Assembly: GCA_002408205.1 (NCBI GenBank)
Contig: DHQY01000004.1
Location: 21,225-85,224 of the forward strand
DNA from: Bacteroidales bacterium UBA5326
GTDB lineage: Bacteria; Bacteroidota; Bacteroidia; Bacteroidales; UBA932
Length of the DNA: 64,000 bases
Direction: 5' to 3'
Numbering within the stretch: the stretch's first letter is position 1; the number at the start of each line of letters is the position of its first letter. A program made the position numbers and the translations under genes. Shown here piece after piece: positions 52,341 to 61,590 of this stretch. The notes beneath the pieces are model-generated. The model saw only the letters and a list, made by a program, of their open reading frames with translations, did no database searches and was not told the origin of the DNA.

Positions 52341-52380
52341 ACTAAAACTGCCCTTTTACGTATAAGAGGGCAGTTTTAGT
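52341..52380. terminator. Long symmetric hairpin between htrA and rpoD
   Basis: A 14-base stem, ACTAAAACTGCCCT with its exact reverse complement, closes a 12-base loop. The right arm ends in TTTTAGT, only a short T tract. It likely ends htrA transcription and may also lie in or near the rpoD leader. Confidence 0.7.
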
Positions 52381-52395
52381 AACCGTATATATAGC

Positions 52396-53256
52396 ATGAG
52401 ACAACTAAAAATCACAAAATCGATTACCAACAGAGAAAGTGCTTCGCTAGACAAGTACTTGCAGGAAATCGGAAGGGAAGACCTTATTTCAGTAGAAGAA
52501 GAAGTTGAATTGGCGCAAAAGATCAGAAAAGGAGATCAGGATGCATTGGAAAAACTAACACGGGCGAATTTGAGATTTGTTGTGTCTGTTGCCAAACAAT
52601 ACCAAAATCAGGGCTTAAGTCTGCCCGACCTTATAAACGAAGGAAACCTGGGGCTTATTAAAGCCGCAGAAAAGTTTGACGAAACCCGCGGGTTTAAATT
52701 TATATCATATGCCGTATGGTGGATCAGGCAATCCATTCTTCAGGCCCTTGCTGAGCAGAGCCGTATTGTACGTCTGCCTTTGAATCAGGTAGGCTCACTG
52801 AACAAGATCAACAGGGCTCTTTCAAAATTCGAACAGGAGCACGAACGGGTACCTTCTCCCGAAGAATTGGCCGAGATCCTCGATATCCCCAGCGAAAAAA
52901 TTTCCGATACTCTCAGGGTGTCGGGCCGTCATGTTTCTGTTGACGCCCCTTTTATCGACGGAGAAGATAACAGCCTGCTTGACGTCCTGGTGAATAACGA
53001 TTCCCCGAACGCTGACCGCGGACTGGTGAACGAAAGCCTGAATAAAGAAATTGAGCGGGCATTATCTACTTTGTCCAAGCGAGAAAGAGATATTGTTAAG
53101 TATTTCTTTGGAATTGGTATACAGGAAATGACACTGGAAGAGATTGGTGAAGAATTCGGACTTACCCGTGAGCGCGTACGTCAGATAAAGGAAAAGGCCA
53201 TACGTCGTTTACGCCACAGTGCTCGCAGCAAACTCCTGAAAGCTTATCTGGGATAG
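52396..53256 (+). CDS. rpoD: Primary RNA polymerase sigma factor RpoD
   Basis: A 286-aa sigma-70 group 1 factor lacking region 1.1, the size of the Bacteroides primary sigma. Region 1.2 is in ASLDKYLQEIGREDLISVEEE, 2.1-2.4 in LRFVVSVAKQYQNQGLSLPDLINEG through ISYAVWWIRQSILQALAEQ, 3 around VPSPEELAEI, and 4.2 in LTRERVRQIKEKAIRRLRH. It recognises the TTTG/TAnnTTTG promoters seen throughout this window. The start is 16 bases after the hairpin. It lies three bases before the symporter gene. Confidence 0.97.
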   Translation: MRQLKITKSITNRESASLDKYLQEIGREDLISVEEEVELAQKIRKGDQDALEKLTRANLRFVVSVAKQYQNQGLSLPDLINEGNLGLIKAAEKFDETRGFKFISYAVWWIRQSILQALAEQSRIVRLPLNQVGSLNKINRALSKFEQEHERVPSPEELAEILDIPSEKISDTLRVSGRHVSVDAPFIDGEDNSLLDVLVNNDSPNADRGLVNESLNKEIERALSTLSKRERDIVKYFFGIGIQEMTLEEIGEEFGLTRERVRQIKEKAIRRLRHSARSKLLKAYLG

Positions 53257-53259
53257 CCT

Positions 53260-54600
53260 ATGTTGGAAACAATAGGCAGCGCTCTACATTCTTTCAGTTC
53301 CTGGCTGAATATTCCTTTGTTCATTACGCTCATAGGTGGAGGACTCTTTTTCCTTATTTATTCCCGGTTTGTACCTTTCCGTTATTATGCCAGGGCACTT
53401 AAGAGCCTTCGGATAAAAGATGATAAAGCCGATGGTCAGATCAGCTCTTTCCAGGCCTTGTCTTCTGCTATTGCGGCGACTGTAGGATTGGGGAACATTT
53501 CGGGCGTGGCCGTTGCCCTGACGATGGGCGGACCGGGTGCGATTTTTTGGATGTGGGTGAGCGCCTGTGTTGGCATGGCTACCAAATTTTTTGAAGGCAC
53601 TTTATCTGTTATGTTCAAGGGTCGTGATTCCGCCGGTCAATTACAGGGTGGTCCTATGTATATGATTACCAATGGATTGGGCAATAAATGGAAACCGCTG
53701 GCTGTGTTGTTTTCTGTATTCGGAATGATAGGCACCTTCTGTTTGATGCAGGCAAATCAACTTACAGAAGCATTGCAGACTGTGATCTTTACCCCTGCCG
53801 GAGTGGAGGACACCGTCTGGCTTCGTCTGATTGTTGGCGTCTGTATCGCTTTTATTGTTTCCCTGGTTGTGCTGGGAGGCATCAAACGGATAGGAAAAGT
53901 AGCCACCCGGATTGTTCCGGTTATGGTTCTTTTTTATTTTTTATTGGTAGCATATATTATTTTGACGAATCTTCCGGTAGTACCCCATGTATTTGCTTCC
54001 ATTTTTGAAGGCGCTTTTTCCCTAAAGGCTGGTGCGGGTGGACTTGCCGGTTCGGTTATTGTTATTGGAGCCCGAAGAGCTGCATTTGTTAATGAAGCGG
54101 GCGTGGGAACGGCTTCCATGATGCACGGTGCTTCCAGGAATAGTGAACCTGTGCGGGAAGGACTGGTTGCCATGATTGCTCCTTCCATTGATTCGGGGCT
54201 GGTATGTACACTCACGGCACTGGCTGTGCTTATAAATGCAGAATATTCGGTTACCAATATGCAGGGGATGCAGCTGGTTATGGAATCTTTTGAAAGATCC
54301 ATCCCCGGTTTGGGCAGTTATCTTTTGATGGCAGTAGCCATTATTTTTGCTTTTTCGACTATGTTCTCCTATTCATATTACGGCACCAAGTGCACAAATT
54401 TTCTTTTTGGAGCCGATAAAGCACATTATTATAATTACCTGTTTCTGGCCACTCTGGTCCTGGGAGCCGTGATTCCTCTGACTGCTGTAGTGGATATTAT
54501 TGACATTGCCTATGCCTTTATGGCTTTTTGTACGGTATTTACCATGTTGCTATTATCGCCCAGAGTTCGTACTGCCGCCAAAAAATATTTTCAAAAATGA
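53260..54600 (+). CDS. Sodium/alanine-glycine symporter (AGCS family)
   Basis: A 446-aa transporter with about eleven helices. Family signatures are QALSSAIAATVGLGNISGVA (about 66-85) and ARRAAFVNEAGVGTASMMHG. It imports alanine or glycine with Na+, which fits the Na+-based energetics suggested by the decarboxylase and V-ATPase. The stop overlaps the argS start by four bases. Length is near normal (about 450-490). Confidence 0.94.
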   Translation: MLETIGSALHSFSSWLNIPLFITLIGGGLFFLIYSRFVPFRYYARALKSLRIKDDKADGQISSFQALSSAIAATVGLGNISGVAVALTMGGPGAIFWMWVSACVGMATKFFEGTLSVMFKGRDSAGQLQGGPMYMITNGLGNKWKPLAVLFSVFGMIGTFCLMQANQLTEALQTVIFTPAGVEDTVWLRLIVGVCIAFIVSLVVLGGIKRIGKVATRIVPVMVLFYFLLVAYIILTNLPVVPHVFASIFEGAFSLKAGAGGLAGSVIVIGARRAAFVNEAGVGTASMMHGASRNSEPVREGLVAMIAPSIDSGLVCTLTALAVLINAEYSVTNMQGMQLVMESFERSIPGLGSYLLMAVAIIFAFSTMFSYSYYGTKCTNFLFGADKAHYYNYLFLATLVLGAVIPLTAVVDIIDIAYAFMAFCTVFTMLLLSPRVRTAAKKYFQK

Positions 54601-56375
54601 TGTTGGAAGAAATAATTATACATTCACTGAAAAAAGCCGTGAATGCTGTTTATGGCGTTGAGCCTCAAAAAGAAATGTTGCAGGTACAGGCAACGAGAAA
54701 AGAATTTGAAGGAGATTTGACGGCAGTAATGTTCCCGTTACTTAAGCTTAGCAGGAAGTCTCCCGAACAGACGGGACAGGCCATTGGGGAACGGATGCTT
54801 GCCAATGAATCCAGAATTGAGAGTTTCCAGGTGATCAAAGGTTTTCTGAATCTGAAAATGTCTTCTGATTATTGGAAAGATCAACTTAGAGAGATTGAAC
54901 GGTCCCGTGAATACGGCTTCGCTTCTGACTCGGGTAAAACCATTGTGATAGAATTTTCTTCTCCAAACACAAACAAGCCGCTTCATCTTGGGCATATCAG
55001 AAATAATCTTCTGGGCTGGTCGGTTTCCCGGCTTATGGAAGCCAATGGTCACAGGGTTATACGAGTGAATCTGGTTAACGACAGGGGAATACATATTTGT
55101 AAATCCATGCTTGCCTGGCAAAAATACGGGAACGGCCAGACTCCCGCTTCTACGGGAATGAAAGGCGACCATCTGGTAGGCGATTACTACGTTCGTTTTG
55201 ACAAAGAGTACAAAGAGCAGGTCAGGCAGCTGATGCGCGGGGGTATGGAACAGGAAATAGCAGAACGCGAGGCTCCCCTTATGAAAGAGGCACAGGAGAT
55301 GCTGGTAAAATGGGAACAGGGCGATTCTGCGATCCTGTCCCTGTGGAAAACCATGAACGGATGGGTTTATGACGGCTTTGAGTCTACATATAAAAGAATG
55401 GGAGTATCGTTCCATAAGACCTATTATGAATCAGAAACCTACCTTCTTGGGAAGGAATTAGTGGCGGCAGGTTTAAAAAAAGGTGTTTTTTACAGGAAAG
55501 ACGACGGTTCGGTCTGGTGTGACCTTACTCCGGACGGGCTGGATCAAAAATTATTGCTGCGGTCAGACGGCACATCTGTATATATGACACAAGACCTTGG
55601 AACTGCTGCCAGGCGTTATGATGAATACCGTTTTGATTCGCAAATATATGTTGTAGGAAACGAACAGAATTATCACTTTCAGGTACTGAAACTCATACTT
55701 AAAAAGCTGGGTTTTCCGTGGGCAGAAAACATCATTCACCTTTCTTACGGGATGGTTGAGCTTCCGGAGGGGAAGATGAAGTCAAGAGAAGGAACGGTAG
55801 TTGACGCCGATGATTTGATGGACAATATGGTGATAACAGCCCGTGAAACGTCACTTGAGCTGGGGAAACTGGAAGACATGACCCCCGGGGAACAGACAAT
55901 CCTTTTTGAAACGCTAGGTATGGGGGCCTTAAAGTATTTTATCCTCAAGGTCGATCCCAGGAAAACCATGTTGTTTGATCCGCGGGAATCAATTGACTTT
56001 AATGGCAATACAGGTCCATTTATACAATATACTTACGCCCGCATCTGTTCCATATTGCGCAAGGCCATTGAATTGGGTTATCAACCCGAAATGTGTGACA
56101 AGCCAATGATAGAAAAAGAGTTAAGACTTGTTAAACTGATGACGCAATATCCTCAGGTGATCAAGGATTCAGGCGTCGCTTATTCTCCCGCGCAGGTAGC
56201 CAATTTCTGCTTTGAGCTCGCTAAGGAATTCAACCAGTATTACCATGAGACATCTGTGCTAAAGGAAGAAGATCAGTGTGTTAGAGCACAGCGGCTGGTG
56301 CTGTTAAAGCAGGTGGCAAAGCTCCTTGAATTGTCAATGAATATCCTTGGTATTATTTTACCCGAAAAGATGTAA
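54597..56375 (+). CDS. argS: Arginyl-tRNA synthetase
   Basis: About 592 aa, class I synthetase. HIGH motif is HLGH in SSPNTNKPLHLGHIRNNLL (about 120-138), KMSKS equivalent GKMKSREGTVVD, and the C-terminal anticodon domain (FIQYTYARICSIL, QVANFCFELAKEFNQYYHE). The N-terminal Add-1 domain is present. ATG 54597 overlaps the symporter stop; the next ATG at 54600 is equally possible. The long upstream in-frame extension (to 54528) is inside the symporter gene and was rejected. Confidence 0.97.
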   Translation: MMLEEIIIHSLKKAVNAVYGVEPQKEMLQVQATRKEFEGDLTAVMFPLLKLSRKSPEQTGQAIGERMLANESRIESFQVIKGFLNLKMSSDYWKDQLREIERSREYGFASDSGKTIVIEFSSPNTNKPLHLGHIRNNLLGWSVSRLMEANGHRVIRVNLVNDRGIHICKSMLAWQKYGNGQTPASTGMKGDHLVGDYYVRFDKEYKEQVRQLMRGGMEQEIAEREAPLMKEAQEMLVKWEQGDSAILSLWKTMNGWVYDGFESTYKRMGVSFHKTYYESETYLLGKELVAAGLKKGVFYRKDDGSVWCDLTPDGLDQKLLLRSDGTSVYMTQDLGTAARRYDEYRFDSQIYVVGNEQNYHFQVLKLILKKLGFPWAENIIHLSYGMVELPEGKMKSREGTVVDADDLMDNMVITARETSLELGKLEDMTPGEQTILFETLGMGALKYFILKVDPRKTMLFDPRESIDFNGNTGPFIQYTYARICSILRKAIELGYQPEMCDKPMIEKELRLVKLMTQYPQVIKDSGVAYSPAQVANFCFELAKEFNQYYHETSVLKEEDQCVRAQRLVLLKQVAKLLELSMNILGIILPEKM

Positions 56376-56434
56376 TTTGGAATTAAAAAAATGTTGTATT
56401 ATTGCAGCTCAATTCTGAATTTGTTTTTGCGAAG

Positions 56435-56806
56435 ATGACGATAAAAAACACTCCGGCTCATAAGCCCCTGACTACAAAAAAGAGATTGGCAATCAGCTAT
56501 TCAAACATGACTCCCCAACTAATGGATATCTGGAAGGAGAAGTATCCCCGCGGATATGCAGATTATATGGAAGATATCATGAAGGTTGATAAAGCCGACG
56601 GCTCTTTTTTCTATGCTGTTACACTTGAAATTCCCGATGCTATATATCTTGTTAAAGTAGAAGTTAAGATAGACGATTACGACGAGGTGGAAAAAGATAT
56701 TTTTGGAGGTAGTGACGATCTGGCAGGGGACGATGATGGAGCTGAATTCCCCGAAACGGAGGACTCAAATTTTGCAGATGCAGAAGAAGATATGGACGAA
56801 GATTAG
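56435..56806 (+). CDS. Conserved acidic protein of unknown function
   Basis: A 123-aa protein with a basic N-terminus (TTKKRLAISYSNM), a middle region of mixed helix and strand (LMDIWKEKYPRGYADYMEDIMK, FFYAVTLEIPDAIYLVKVEVKID) and a very acidic tail (many Asp/Glu to the end). Not recognised. ATG 56435 is preferred over the in-frame TTG at 56402. It overlaps the chloride-channel gene by 29 bases. The acidic tail suggests binding to a basic partner, such as a ribosomal or nucleic-acid-associated protein. Confidence 0.7.
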   Translation: MTIKNTPAHKPLTTKKRLAISYSNMTPQLMDIWKEKYPRGYADYMEDIMKVDKADGSFFYAVTLEIPDAIYLVKVEVKIDDYDEVEKDIFGGSDDLAGDDDGAEFPETEDSNFADAEEDMDED

Positions 56807-58535
56807 GCAGTGGCCCGAGTCCACCCTTGTACTGGTTCTTGCTCTGATTATCGGGCTTTTCAGCGGTCTGGCCGCTGTTTTGCTGAAAGTCTCCATTCAT
56901 TATATTAAAGATCTTCTTACTTCTCATGTAAACATTCAGACCGAAAGTCTGACGTATTTCCTGTTGCCGGGGCTGGGCATGCTTGTTACCCTGGTTTTTG
57001 TGAGATATGTGGTAAAAGATTCCATTTCTCACGGTGTCACCAGGGTATTGCAATCTATCTCAAGAGACAAATCGGTTATTAAGCCTCATAACTGCTATTC
57101 TTCTTTGCTTGCCAGTGCTCTGACCATTGGCTTCGGAGGTTCCGTGGGTGCCGAAGCTCCCATCGTTTATACCGGTGCGGCAATAGGTTCCAATGTGGGA
57201 CGTAAACTGGGGCTGAACTACAGAAGTGTAACGCTGCTGGTTTGCTGCGGTGCGGCGGCTGGTATTGCGGGTATTTTTAAAGCGCCTTTGGCCGGTGTGC
57301 TTTTTTGTCTTGAGATCCTGCTGTTCAATCTTACCATGGGATCTATTCTCCCGTTACTTGTATCGACCGTTACGGCAACGGTCGTATCCTCGCTCTTACT
57401 GGGTACCGAAGTGAGTTTTGTCAGCTCTCCCGAACTTTTTTCTATAAAAAACATTCCTTATTATCTTTTATTGGGTATTGTATGTGGATTTGTGAGTCTG
57501 TATTTTACCAGGACAACGCTCTTTTTGGAGGGCAGAATAAAAAAGATAAAAAATGTCTATACGCGCTGGGCATTCAGTGCCGTGGCGCTGGGGGTCCTGA
57601 TTCTGGTTCTGCCTCCTTTGTACGGGGAAGGGTATTCGTCACTCATCGCCCTATTAAATAATAATGTGGAGGGGGCGATAGGCAGTCTGCTTTACGGTTC
57701 TCTAAACAAAAACGTTTGGTATATCCCTCTTTTCTTTACAGCCGTATTGTTTGTTAAAGTTTTTGCCATGTCTTTCACCAATGCCGGCGGAGGAGTGGGC
57801 GGCACTTTCGGGCCTACTTTGTTTATGGGTGGCATCCTGGGCTTTATAGTGGCACGGGTTATTAATTTAAGTGGTTTTTCGGTATTGCCCGAAGCCAATT
57901 TCGCATTGGTAGGGATGGCCGGGCTTATGGCAGGCGTCATGCAGGCTCCTATGACGGCCATTTTTCTTATTGCGGAAGTAACCGGCGGGTATGGTTTGCT
58001 TGTGCCTTTAATAGTAACTTCTGTCTGTTCGTACGCCACCATCAGGAATTTTGAACCCTATTCAATTTATACCAAACGTATAGCCCAATCCGGCGAGTTA
58101 CTCACTCACGACAGCGATCAGGCTGTGCTTACCCTGCTTAAGACCTCCGAAGTTATTGAGCGTGATTTTCTTACGGTTATGCCTCAGTATACATTGGAAC
58201 AGCTTTTGCAGCAGGTAGAGAAAAGCCGGCGAAATATCTTTCCTGTAATTGACGAGAAAGGAGCCCTTAAAGGTATAGTTACTCTGGATGATATCCGTCC
58301 CATTATGTTCCGTAAAGAAAAATATAACTCGGTTTACGTGTATGAACTCATGCACAGGCCTCCGGGACATATTATGATAGATGAAAGGATGGACAGTGTT
58401 ATGAAAAAATTCGAGTCATCGGGAGCGTGGAACCTTCCGGTCCTGGACGATGAATACTGCTATCAGGGCTTCGTTTCCAAATCCAGAATATTTTCGGCCT
58501 ACCGGGAACAATTATCACAGGTGTCTCATGAATAA
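56778..58535 (+). CDS. CLC-family chloride channel or transporter with CBS domains
   Basis: About 585 aa: CLC membrane domain (about 15-420) and two C-terminal CBS domains (about 440-580). The gating glutamate is in GAEAP and GVGGTFGPTLFMGG is the second filter segment. The first filter motif is SHGVT, with His where ClC-ec1 has Ser107, and APLAGVLFCLEILL has Ile at the position of the internal proton glutamate (Glu203). So Cl-/H+ exchange may be altered or lost. ATG 56778 avoids an in-frame TTG at 56703 inside the acidic-protein gene. It overlaps the tex gene by eight bases. Confidence 0.9.
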   Translation: MQKKIWTKIRQWPESTLVLVLALIIGLFSGLAAVLLKVSIHYIKDLLTSHVNIQTESLTYFLLPGLGMLVTLVFVRYVVKDSISHGVTRVLQSISRDKSVIKPHNCYSSLLASALTIGFGGSVGAEAPIVYTGAAIGSNVGRKLGLNYRSVTLLVCCGAAAGIAGIFKAPLAGVLFCLEILLFNLTMGSILPLLVSTVTATVVSSLLLGTEVSFVSSPELFSIKNIPYYLLLGIVCGFVSLYFTRTTLFLEGRIKKIKNVYTRWAFSAVALGVLILVLPPLYGEGYSSLIALLNNNVEGAIGSLLYGSLNKNVWYIPLFFTAVLFVKVFAMSFTNAGGGVGGTFGPTLFMGGILGFIVARVINLSGFSVLPEANFALVGMAGLMAGVMQAPMTAIFLIAEVTGGYGLLVPLIVTSVCSYATIRNFEPYSIYTKRIAQSGELLTHDSDQAVLTLLKTSEVIERDFLTVMPQYTLEQLLQQVEKSRRNIFPVIDEKGALKGIVTLDDIRPIMFRKEKYNSVYVYELMHRPPGHIMIDERMDSVMKKFESSGAWNLPVLDDEYCYQGFVSKSRIFSAYREQLSQVSHE

Positions 58536-60681
58536 AACGCACATATCTCTTATAGCCAGAGAACTTCACGTAAAGGACTGGCAGGTGGAACATGCCGTAT
58601 CGCTGCTCGGGGAAGGGTCAACCATACCTTTTATTAGCCGGTACCGCAAGGAAGCTACCGGGAGCCTCGATGAGGTGCAGATTGCCCAGGTAAAAGCCTT
58701 GTGGACAGGTTACGAAGAGCTGGAAAAAAGAAGGGCTGCCATTCTGAAATCCATTGAGGAACAAGATAAACTGACTCCCGAACTACGCACTTCCATTGAA
58801 AATTGCTGGCAGATGAATCTTTTGGAAGACCTGTATCTGCCATACCGTCCCAAAAGACGAACCCGTGCGGGTATCGCCCGGGAAAAAGGCCTCGGCCCGT
58901 TAGCGGAAATAATTTTTGCACTCGATCCCCGGAATTGCCAGGAACTGGCCAGACCATATCTCTCGGACAAAGTGCAAACGGTCGAGGAAGCGCTGGCTGG
59001 CGCCAGGGATATAATAGCCGAGCAGGCAAGCGAACACGCCGTCCTCCGGCAGAGACTCCGCAGGTTGTATCAGGAAGAAGGCGTTATCTCGGCTTCGGTA
59101 CAGAAAGGAAAAGAGGAGGAAGGGATAAAATATAGCAATTATTTCGATTTTTCGGAGCGTATACGGACCATTCCTTCTCACCGGCTGCTGGCGATTCTAA
59201 GAGCCCGTTCGGAAGGAATTATTTCTATGAAACTCGAGCCCGATACAGATAAAGCTATAGAAGAAGTGGAAAGGACATGCCTGCCGGCAAGAATATCATA
59301 TTCTTTTCCTCCCGGAGAGTCAGGCAGCCTGTACCAGGTGAAGACGGCGTTTGCCGATGCCTATAAGCGGCTTATTCATCCTTCTGTTGAAAACGAGGTA
59401 ATCAATACAAATAAAGAAAAAGCCGACATAGAGTCCATTAAGGTCTTCAGCAGCAATCTCAGGCAGTTGTTGCTGGCTCCTCCTTTGGGACAGAAAAGGA
59501 TGCTGGCCATCGATCCGGGTTTTCGTACAGGTTGTAAAATCGTATGCCTCGATGCCCAGGGAAATTTACTCCATAACGACACCATATATCCCCATCCTCC
59601 TCAGAATGAGCGCAGCGTGGCAATGAAGAAACTCACGCAATTAACCGAGGCGTATAAAATAGACGTGATTGCCGTGGGAAATGGTACGGCGGGCAGGGAG
59701 ACGGAACAATTCCTGAAGAAAATCGCTTTTTCGCGAAAACTCCAGATTTATTCGGTAAGTGAAGACGGAGCCAGTGTTTATTCCGCCTCGGCTTTGGGCC
59801 GCGAAGAATTTCCCCAATACGATGTGACTGTCAGGGGAGCGGTATCTATTGGACGACGTTTGATGGACCCTCTTGCGGAGTTGGTAAAGATAGATCCCAA
59901 ATCGTTGGGAATAGGTCAATATCAGCACGATGTCAATCAGACGCTTCTGAAAGAAAGCCTTGATCAGACCGTAGCATTTTGCGTCAACCACGTAGGCGTT
60001 AACCTGAATACGGCCAGTAAGCAGTTACTTACCTACGTATCCGGACTCGGACCGCAGTTGGCGCAAAATATTGTGGATTACAGGTCTGAACACGGTCCTT
60101 TCAGAGCCAGGGAAGAATTAAGGAACGTGAAACGCCTGGGAGATAAGGCCTTTGAACAGTGTGCCGGTTTTCTGCGTATTCCCGGAGCTGAAAACATTTT
60201 GGATAATACGGCAGTACATCCCGAAAGTTACCCCGTAGTGCACCGCATGGCACAGGACCTGGGCATAACGGAAGACGCGCTGGTTTCCGATGCGGGAGCC
60301 AGGCAACGTGTGGACCTGTCCCGGTATGTCACCGGGCAAATAGGATTACCGACGTTAAAAGATATTATGGCCGAGCTGGATAAGCCGGGACGTGATCCCC
60401 GGACGATCATAAAAGTACTCGAATTTGATGACAGCATAAATACCATTGATGACCTGAAAGAAGGTATGGTCCTTCCGGGCATTGTGAGTAACATTACCGG
60501 GTTTGGGGCTTTTGTTAACATTGGTATAAAACAGGACGGTCTGGTGCATGTCTCTCAGATGGGCAGCAGATACGTAAGCAATCCGTTGGAAGTGTTAAAG
60601 TTGCATGAACATGTAAAGGTGAAGGTTATTAAAATAGACCGGGAACGCAACCGGATTCAGCTTCGCCTGGAACGTGACTGA
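58528..60681 (+). CDS. tex: Tex-family RNA-binding protein
   Basis: About 717 aa with the Tex plan: N-terminal helical domain (HISLIARELHVKDWQVEHAVSLL, TIPFISRYRKEATGSLDEVQ), YqgF-like domain (MLAIDPGFRTGCKIVCLD), helix-hairpin-helix domains (YVSGLGPQLAQNIVDYR, VKRLGDKAFEQCAGF) and a C-terminal S1 domain (GIVSNITGFGAFVNIGIKQDGLVHVSQM). It binds nucleic acid and affects transcription. ATG 58528 overlaps the CLC stop; the longer frame to 58450 was rejected. The 3' end overlaps a convergent transporter gene by 25 bases. Confidence 0.96.
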   Translation: MNKTHISLIARELHVKDWQVEHAVSLLGEGSTIPFISRYRKEATGSLDEVQIAQVKALWTGYEELEKRRAAILKSIEEQDKLTPELRTSIENCWQMNLLEDLYLPYRPKRRTRAGIAREKGLGPLAEIIFALDPRNCQELARPYLSDKVQTVEEALAGARDIIAEQASEHAVLRQRLRRLYQEEGVISASVQKGKEEEGIKYSNYFDFSERIRTIPSHRLLAILRARSEGIISMKLEPDTDKAIEEVERTCLPARISYSFPPGESGSLYQVKTAFADAYKRLIHPSVENEVINTNKEKADIESIKVFSSNLRQLLLAPPLGQKRMLAIDPGFRTGCKIVCLDAQGNLLHNDTIYPHPPQNERSVAMKKLTQLTEAYKIDVIAVGNGTAGRETEQFLKKIAFSRKLQIYSVSEDGASVYSASALGREEFPQYDVTVRGAVSIGRRLMDPLAELVKIDPKSLGIGQYQHDVNQTLLKESLDQTVAFCVNHVGVNLNTASKQLLTYVSGLGPQLAQNIVDYRSEHGPFRAREELRNVKRLGDKAFEQCAGFLRIPGAENILDNTAVHPESYPVVHRMAQDLGITEDALVSDAGARQRVDLSRYVTGQIGLPTLKDIMAELDKPGRDPRTIIKVLEFDDSINTIDDLKEGMVLPGIVSNITGFGAFVNIGIKQDGLVHVSQMGSRYVSNPLEVLKLHEHVKVKVIKIDRERNRIQLRLERD

Positions 60682-61583
60682 GACAGGATTACTCCCGTTA
60701 CCACAATAATGATTCCGGCCAGTTGAACCGGTCTAAACGTCTCGATACCCATAATAAAACATACACCGGCCGTTATTATTGGAATGAGGGCATTAAATGT
60801 GCTGGCCTTTGATACGCCCAGCTCTTTTATACAGGTTATAAAAAAAACAAAGGCAATTCCCGAGCAGAAGATGGCAAGCATCAGTACAGGATACCAGAAG
60901 TTCCAGCCAAAAGTGATATGGGTCAGGGTCCCGTTCTGCATATCATATGAAAGTACAAAAGGTAAAAAATAGACAGCTCCCAGGCCGTGCTGATACATGG
61001 TAATGGTAAAAGGAGAATAATCCGCAGCTATTTTTTTTACCACCACAGAATAACCAACGGCAGAGAAAACGGCCAAAAAAAGTAACAAAATGCCCGCCTG
61101 GAGGTTAGTGCCCGGCAGGCCGTGGGCAGCTCCCAGCGTGAAATCCCATTTCCCAAAAACAACCAGGAAAAGACCGGGTAAAGTAACTATAATGCCCAGG
61201 ATATTGGCAACAGTCACTTTTTCTTTATAGAATGCAATGCCGGCCAGCAACCCGAAAATAGGAATGCTTGAAATAATGACCGAACTCAGACTCGGACTGG
61301 CCGTAAACTTCATCCCAAATGTTTCTCCAATAAAATAGATAAAAGGTTCCAGAGTGGCCAGCAGTAAGAACCATTTGATATCTTTATTCTTTATGGGTTG
61401 AATTCTTTTTCCGATCTTTCCAATAAGCAGCATTACAACTGCCGCCAGCACCAGGCGTGTGAAAATGAGGGTAAATACAGGAATGTGGTATACCAGCAGC
61501 TGATTGGTCCATATAAAGGACAGGCCCCACAAGGCCACTGCGGTGCATATCATCAGATAAACCGAGACTCTTTTGCTGATCAT
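60657..61583 (-). CDS. EamA/DMT-family transporter
   Basis: A 308-aa ten-helix transporter with two EamA repeats (WGLSFIWTNQLLVYH in the first, GVILSQSR at the end). The family exports or imports amino acids, purines or nucleotide sugars; the substrate is unknown. It lies seven bases after pyrC on the same strand and overlaps tex by 25 bases. All helices appear intact. Confidence 0.92.
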   Translation of the reverse strand: MISKRVSVYLMICTAVALWGLSFIWTNQLLVYHIPVFTLIFTRLVLAAVVMLLIGKIGKRIQPIKNKDIKWFLLLATLEPFIYFIGETFGMKFTASPSLSSVIISSIPIFGLLAGIAFYKEKVTVANILGIIVTLPGLFLVVFGKWDFTLGAAHGLPGTNLQAGILLLFLAVFSAVGYSVVVKKIAADYSPFTITMYQHGLGAVYFLPFVLSYDMQNGTLTHITFGWNFWYPVLMLAIFCSGIAFVFFITCIKELGVSKASTFNALIPIITAGVCFIMGIETFRPVQLAGIIIVVTGVILSQSRSRRS

Positions 61584-61590
61584 AGAAGGG

